A DNA stretch of 9,358 bases from Gammaproteobacteria bacterium (GTDB taxonomy: Bacteria > Pseudomonadota > Gammaproteobacteria > Pseudomonadales > Pseudohongiellaceae): contig PWQG01000438.1 of assembly GCA_003556835.1 (NCBI GenBank), positions 1-9,358 on the forward strand, given 5' to 3'. Numbering within the stretch: position 1 is the first letter of the stretch; every line of letters begins with the position of its first letter. The position numbers and the translations under genes were made by a program. The notes under the pieces are model-generated. The model had not been told where the DNA came from. It saw only the letters and a list, made by a program, of their open reading frames with translations, and did no database searches. This document shows, in pieces, positions 6,484 through 9,358 of the stretch.

Positions 6484-7623
6484 ATGCCGGATCCAGCCTG
6501 TGATACCTGTGTGATCGGTGCCGGCGTGCTCGGTCTGGCGGTGGCGCGGGCTGTAGCCCGCCGTCACCGAGGGTCGGTTTTCCTGCTTGAGCGCAATACA
6601 CGCATTGGCGAAGAAAACAGCAGCCGTAACAGCGAAGTCATTCATGCCGGCCTGTACTATCCAACCGAAAGTCTCAAGGCACACTTCTGCAGGGAAGGTC
6701 GGGAGTTGCTGTATGAGTACTGCCAACGCTACGGGATTCCCCACCGGAAAATTGGCAAGCTGATTGTCGCGCAACGCGGTGAAGGCGAAGCACTACAGCG
6801 GCTGGCGGATAATGCCGCAGGCAATGGTATTGACGAAACCAGGCTCCGGCATCTGGACCGGAGTGCCCTGAGAGGGCTTGAGCCGGCGGTTGAGGGCGAT
6901 TGCGCATTGCTTTCAACCGAAACCGGCATTATCGATGCGCATGCACTGATGCAAAGCCTGCTACAGCAGGCCGAAGTGGCTGGCGCCACGCTTGTCACAC
7001 AGACGGAAGTGCGTCGTATCACACCACTGACAGAAGGATTTTTACTACATACGGGGCACCCGGATGGCAGCTCCCGTGCCGACTACCGATTATCCTGCCG
7101 GAATCTGGTGCTCTGTGCCGGCCTCCACGCCCGCAAGCTGGCCAGCTGCATCGACACATTGCCCAAAAACGCCCTGCCCGAACTGCAATGGATCAAGGGC
7201 AGTTACTTCACCTATAGCGGTCGTTCACCGTTTACCCGATTGATTTATCCACTGCCGCCGGCATCTGGCCAGGGCCTTGGAATCCACGCCACACTGGATC
7301 TGGCAGGCGGGTTGCGTTTCGGACCGGATGCACAGCCGGTTGAACACATCGATTTCTCGGTGGATGCAAGTGCCAGGGGCCAATTCGTGGACGCCATCAG
7401 GCGCTACTATCCGGATATTGATGCAGAGCGCCTGCAACCGGGATATGCGGGTATCCGACCACGCACCGCCGGAGCTGCACCGGCGGATTTTGCGATCGGG
7501 GACGGGGCAAGTTGGAGCATGCCGGGCCTGATACAGCTTTCCGGCATTGAATCACCCGGACTCACGGCCAGCCTGGCGCTGGCCGAACACGTGGCCGAAC
7601 AGCTTCAACTTACTGCTCGCTGA
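6484..7623 (+). CDS. FAD-dependent oxidoreductase, L-2-hydroxyglutarate dehydrogenase-like
   Basis: 379 residues from ATG 6484, 8 bases after the ggt stop; no clear Shine-Dalgarno sequence is visible, so translation may be coupled to ggt. The N-terminus is an FAD-binding Rossmann fold: CVIGAGVLGLA with GAGVLG at 12-17 and ribose-binding E36 at the end of the next strand. The following NSSRNSEVIHAGLYYP (45-60), the later YAGIRPRT and the C-terminal SGIESPGLTASLALAEHV are characteristic of L-2-hydroxyglutarate dehydrogenase/oxidase (LhgO/L2HGDH) in the D-amino-acid-oxidase superfamily. The family oxidises L-2-hydroxyglutarate to 2-oxoglutarate and passes electrons to the quinone pool or O2. It is about 40 residues shorter than E. 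coli LhgO (422), so a related 2-hydroxyacid could be the substrate. The link to ggt suggests glutamate or 2-oxoglutarate metabolism, but that is inference. Its 3' end overlaps the opposing copper-protein gene by 14 bases. Confidence 0.85.
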   Translation: MPDPACDTCVIGAGVLGLAVARAVARRHRGSVFLLERNTRIGEENSSRNSEVIHAGLYYPTESLKAHFCREGRELLYEYCQRYGIPHRKIGKLIVAQRGEGEALQRLADNAAGNGIDETRLRHLDRSALRGLEPAVEGDCALLSTETGIIDAHALMQSLLQQAEVAGATLVTQTEVRRITPLTEGFLLHTGHPDGSSRADYRLSCRNLVLCAGLHARKLASCIDTLPKNALPELQWIKGSYFTYSGRSPFTRLIYPLPPASGQGLGIHATLDLAGGLRFGPDAQPVEHIDFSVDASARGQFVDAIRRYYPDIDAERLQPGYAGIRPRTAGAAPADFAIGDGASWSMPGLIQLSGIESPGLTASLALAEHVAEQLQLTAR

Positions 7624-8134
7624 GTGCGGCGATGTGGGTGTAGACGCCGGTGCTGCCATCCTCCTGCAGCAACAAGACATCATAAGGTTCGAAGCGATCA
7701 CCCATTTCCATGCCGGGACTGCCGATCGGCATGCCGGGTACCGCCAGCCCAAACGCGCCCTCGGGTACATCGTCGAGGAACGCATGGATCACACGTGCCG
7801 GGATATGCCCCTCAAAGACATAACCCTCACTGGACACGGCGGTATGACAGGATTGCAGTCGCAGACTGACGCCACGATCCATCTTCTCCATGGTCAGCTC
7901 GTCCTGGTCCATATAGGTGATGACGGTATGAAAGCCGTTCTCTTCGGCATGATCCACCCAGAGACCACAACAGCCGCAGGTGCGCGTCATGTACACATCC
8001 AGATGGGTCGCATCACTATCCATTGCCATGGCGCCGGCAGATCCTTCGGCAGAACCACTATCCGGTCCACAGGCTACAAGCAGGAAAGCGAGCATAGCGC
8101 TCAGCAATGATTTGGTTCCGGGAATTGCGACCAT
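7610..8134 (-). CDS. CopG/DUF411-family copper-binding lipoprotein
   Basis: 174 residues if started at ATG 8132-8134, preferred because GAGGTGA (complement of 8143-8149) lies 8 bases upstream; a GTG at 8144-8146 would add four residues but falls within that ribosome site. The N-terminus is a lipoprotein signal with lipobox LVAC (19-22); C22 would be lipidated, and Gly at +2 argues for the outer membrane. A low-complexity Ser/Gly/Ala/Met linker leads to a thioredoxin-like DUF411 domain with TRTCGCCGLW (C53, C55, C56, W59), SCHT (C96, H97) and PGMPIGSPGMEMG near the end. In this family (CopG), the CxCC and later Cys residues bind a copper cluster, and genes are often linked to copper resistance. 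It follows pilZ after 23 bases, so it is probably expressed with holB-pilZ. Its stop lies inside the end of the convergent flavoenzyme gene. Confidence 0.88.
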   Translation of the reverse strand: MVAIPGTKSLLSAMLAFLLVACGPDSGSAEGSAGAMAMDSDATHLDVYMTRTCGCCGLWVDHAEENGFHTVITYMDQDELTMEKMDRGVSLRLQSCHTAVSSEGYVFEGHIPARVIHAFLDDVPEGAFGLAVPGMPIGSPGMEMGDRFEPYDVLLLQEDGSTGVYTHIAALSEQ

Positions 8135-8142
8135 GATCGGTT

Positions 8143-8149
8143 TCACCTC
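8143..8149 (-). promoter_or_regulatory. Ribosome binding site that decides the CopG-like start
   Basis: The minus strand reads GAGGTGA here, a seven-base match to the extended Shine-Dalgarno sequence, 8 bases before ATG 8132-8134. It covers the possible GTG start at 8144-8146, which makes the downstream ATG the better start. Confidence 0.6.
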
Positions 8150-8157
8150 ACAGTTGA

Positions 8158-8556
8158 TTACAGGGTATGGGTCTGTTTGTCCTGGCTATGCCCCGCCAGC
8201 AGGGTTTCAATACGTGCGCGGGTGGCACCGTTGCTGTCGCTGAATTGCACACCAATGCCCGCTGTCCGGTTCGATTGGGCCCGCGGTGGTGTCACCCAGA
8301 TCACCTTGCCTGTCACCGGCGCCCGTTCGGCTTCATCCAGCAACTTCAGCAACATGAAAATTTCCGTACCGAGTTCGTAATAACGATTGGTCGGTATGAA
8401 GAGCCCACCATTCTTGATGAATGGCATATACGCTGCATACAGCACCGCCTTGTCCCGGATCGACAGTGACAGAATGCCCTGTCCCGGCACACGGTGGCCG
8501 TCGACCTTTTGGCCCTCGACGTCCGTCATGGATGATTCCGTACTGTTCAACGGCAT
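8158..8556 (-). CDS. pilZ: Type IV pilus PilZ protein
   Basis: 132 residues from ATG 8554-8556, or 123 from Met10 (ATG 8527-8529). The first start overlaps the holB stop by 10 bases; the second leaves a 17-base gap and has a GGA at slightly better spacing, so the start is uncertain. The core is close to Pseudomonas aeruginosa PilZ as I recall it: GILSLSIRDKAVLYAAYMPF, then a GGLFIPTNR stretch, EIFMLLKLLDE, PVTGKVIWVTP and AGIGVQFSD, ending in THTL like the THTM of Pseudomonas. It is a small cytoplasmic single-domain protein needed for type IV pilus assembly, acting through the PilB ATPase and, in Xanthomonas, FimX. It lacks the RxxxR and D/NxSxxG motifs that bind c-di-GMP in canonical PilZ domains (GGLFIP occupies that place), as expected for this subgroup, so it is probably not a direct c-di-GMP receptor. 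Position after holB is the conserved gammaproteobacterial one. Confidence 0.94.
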   Translation of the reverse strand: MPLNSTESSMTDVEGQKVDGHRVPGQGILSLSIRDKAVLYAAYMPFIKNGGLFIPTNRYYELGTEIFMLLKLLDEAERAPVTGKVIWVTPPRAQSNRTAGIGVQFSDSNGATRARIETLLAGHSQDKQTHTL

Positions 8557-9358
8557 TGTATCAGGTTTTCCCGCCAGCGAAGAAACAGGCTTTCCAATGT
8601 CAGTTGCGGGTTGGGGTTGGCAGTGCTATCGATCTGTTTCCGATATAACTCCAGCTCGGAATGGAAACGGAACAGCCTGCGCAGGCCCTCTTGTTCTTGT
8701 TTATCTTGCGCGTCCTGCCCGCCACGGACTGGCGCAGCGATCATTCTACGACGAATGCGAGCCGCTGTATGCATCTGCAGATAATTGACCGTTGGTGCCG
8801 GTCCGAAATTACGGCATTCAGCGGCCAGATCCAACGGATCGGCGTCGCCACCGGCCAGGTCCCGGGCCGCCGCCTCCAGTGTGCGGTGCAGCTCGGGCAA
8901 GCCCTGCCGTAGATAATCCCGGGCCAGCAACGGTTGTCGGGGAGCCAGGGCAAGCACCGCATCCAGGGCATCTACATTGTCACTGCCCTCCTGAGCGATC
9001 AGCCAGTCGCGTGCAACATCCGGCTCCGGAGCCGTCAACAGCAGATTCTGGCAACGACTGCGAATGGTGGCCATGACCCGTCCCGGCAGGTGCGAGACCA
9101 GGAGGAACAGCGCGTCCCCGGGCGGCTCTTCCAGACTCTTGAGCAGGGCATTGGCGGCGCCCTCCCCAAGGGCCTCAGCCGGCCCCAGCAAGACCACCCG
9201 CGCACTGCCCTGCGCTCCTGCCTTCTGCTGCACGAAATCGCTGATGGCGCGTATCTGATCGATACGCAGCGCCGTTTTGCCCTCTTCAGGACGCACATAG
9301 AGCCAATCCGGGTGACTGCCGGCCGTAAGCAGATGACAATCCTTGCAGCGGCCGCAGG
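8547..9358 (-). CDS. holB: DNA polymerase III delta-prime subunit, 5' end outside the window
   Basis: The frame is open from the right edge to TGA at 8547-8549, giving about 270 residues; the N-terminal Walker region lies beyond the window. Seen: a zinc module, CGRCKDC followed by HLLTAGSHPDW, at the right edge; then the clamp-loader core with DQIRAISDF, VVLLGPAEALGEGAANALLKSLEEPP, LLVSHLPGRV and the arginine-finger motif TIRSRCQ; then a helical C-terminal domain. Delta-prime is the stator of the clamp-loader complex that loads the beta sliding clamp during replication, in the cytoplasm. It ends at pilZ, and the tmk-holB-pilZ order of gammaproteobacteria predicts tmk beyond the right edge. 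An internal GTG at 9294-9296 is not the true start because conserved zinc-module sequence continues upstream. Confidence 0.95.
   Translation of the reverse strand, partial: CGRCKDCHLLTAGSHPDWLYVRPEEGKTALRIDQIRAISDFVQQKAGAQGSARVVLLGPAEALGEGAANALLKSLEEPPGDALFLLVSHLPGRVMATIRSRCQNLLLTAPEPDVARDWLIAQEGSDNVDALDAVLALAPRQPLLARDYLRQGLPELHRTLEAAARDLAGGDADPLDLAAECRNFGPAPTVNYLQMHTAARIRRRMIAAPVRGGQDAQDKQEQEGLRRLFRFHSELELYRKQIDSTANPNPQLTLESLFLRWRENLIQCR

Noticed and set aside
8387..8788. 133-codon plus-strand frame across the holB/pilZ junction
   Set aside because: It is antisense to two recognised genes and has no recognisable domain.

Overview
The window looks like chromosomal DNA of a GC-rich gammaproteobacterium. 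The strongest clue is the holB-pilZ gene pair at the right end, a gammaproteobacterial arrangement, whose PilZ closely resembles the Pseudomonas type IV pilus protein as I remember it. Genus cannot be set from the sequence alone. Coding density is very high: the only intergenic gaps over 20 bases are 66 and 82 bases, and nothing resembling an insertion sequence, tRNA, rRNA, CRISPR array or phage gene was seen.

Layout. (1) Positions 1-2189, plus strand: the end of a TolC/CzcC-type outer-membrane efflux gene with a striking His-rich tail, then a Tat-exported two-domain multicopper oxidase with a Met/His-rich segment. This looks like the distal end of a copper or heavy-metal efflux operon whose inner-membrane and adaptor genes would lie to the left. 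(2) 2191-4653, minus strand: a membrane-bound GGDEF diguanylate cyclase and, upstream of it, glutathione reductase (gor). (3) 4736-7623, plus strand: gamma-glutamyltranspeptidase (ggt) and an L-2-hydroxyglutarate dehydrogenase-like flavoenzyme. gor and ggt diverge from an 82-base control region. (4) 7610-9358, minus strand: holB (5' end outside the window), pilZ and a CopG/DUF411 copper-binding lipoprotein, probably one operon.

Two themes recur. Copper handling appears at both ends: efflux channel and oxidase on the left, CopG-like lipoprotein on the right. Glutathione metabolism sits in the middle: Gor regenerates GSH in the cytoplasm and Ggt breaks down glutathione in the periplasm. Since GSH buffers Cu(I), the two could be physiologically linked, but this is inference from proximity. 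I see no clearly undescribed system. The points most worth checking are the His-rich TolC tail, the two-domain oxidase, the CopG gene riding on a housekeeping operon, the changed coenzyme-site residue in Gor, and the shared gor/ggt control region.
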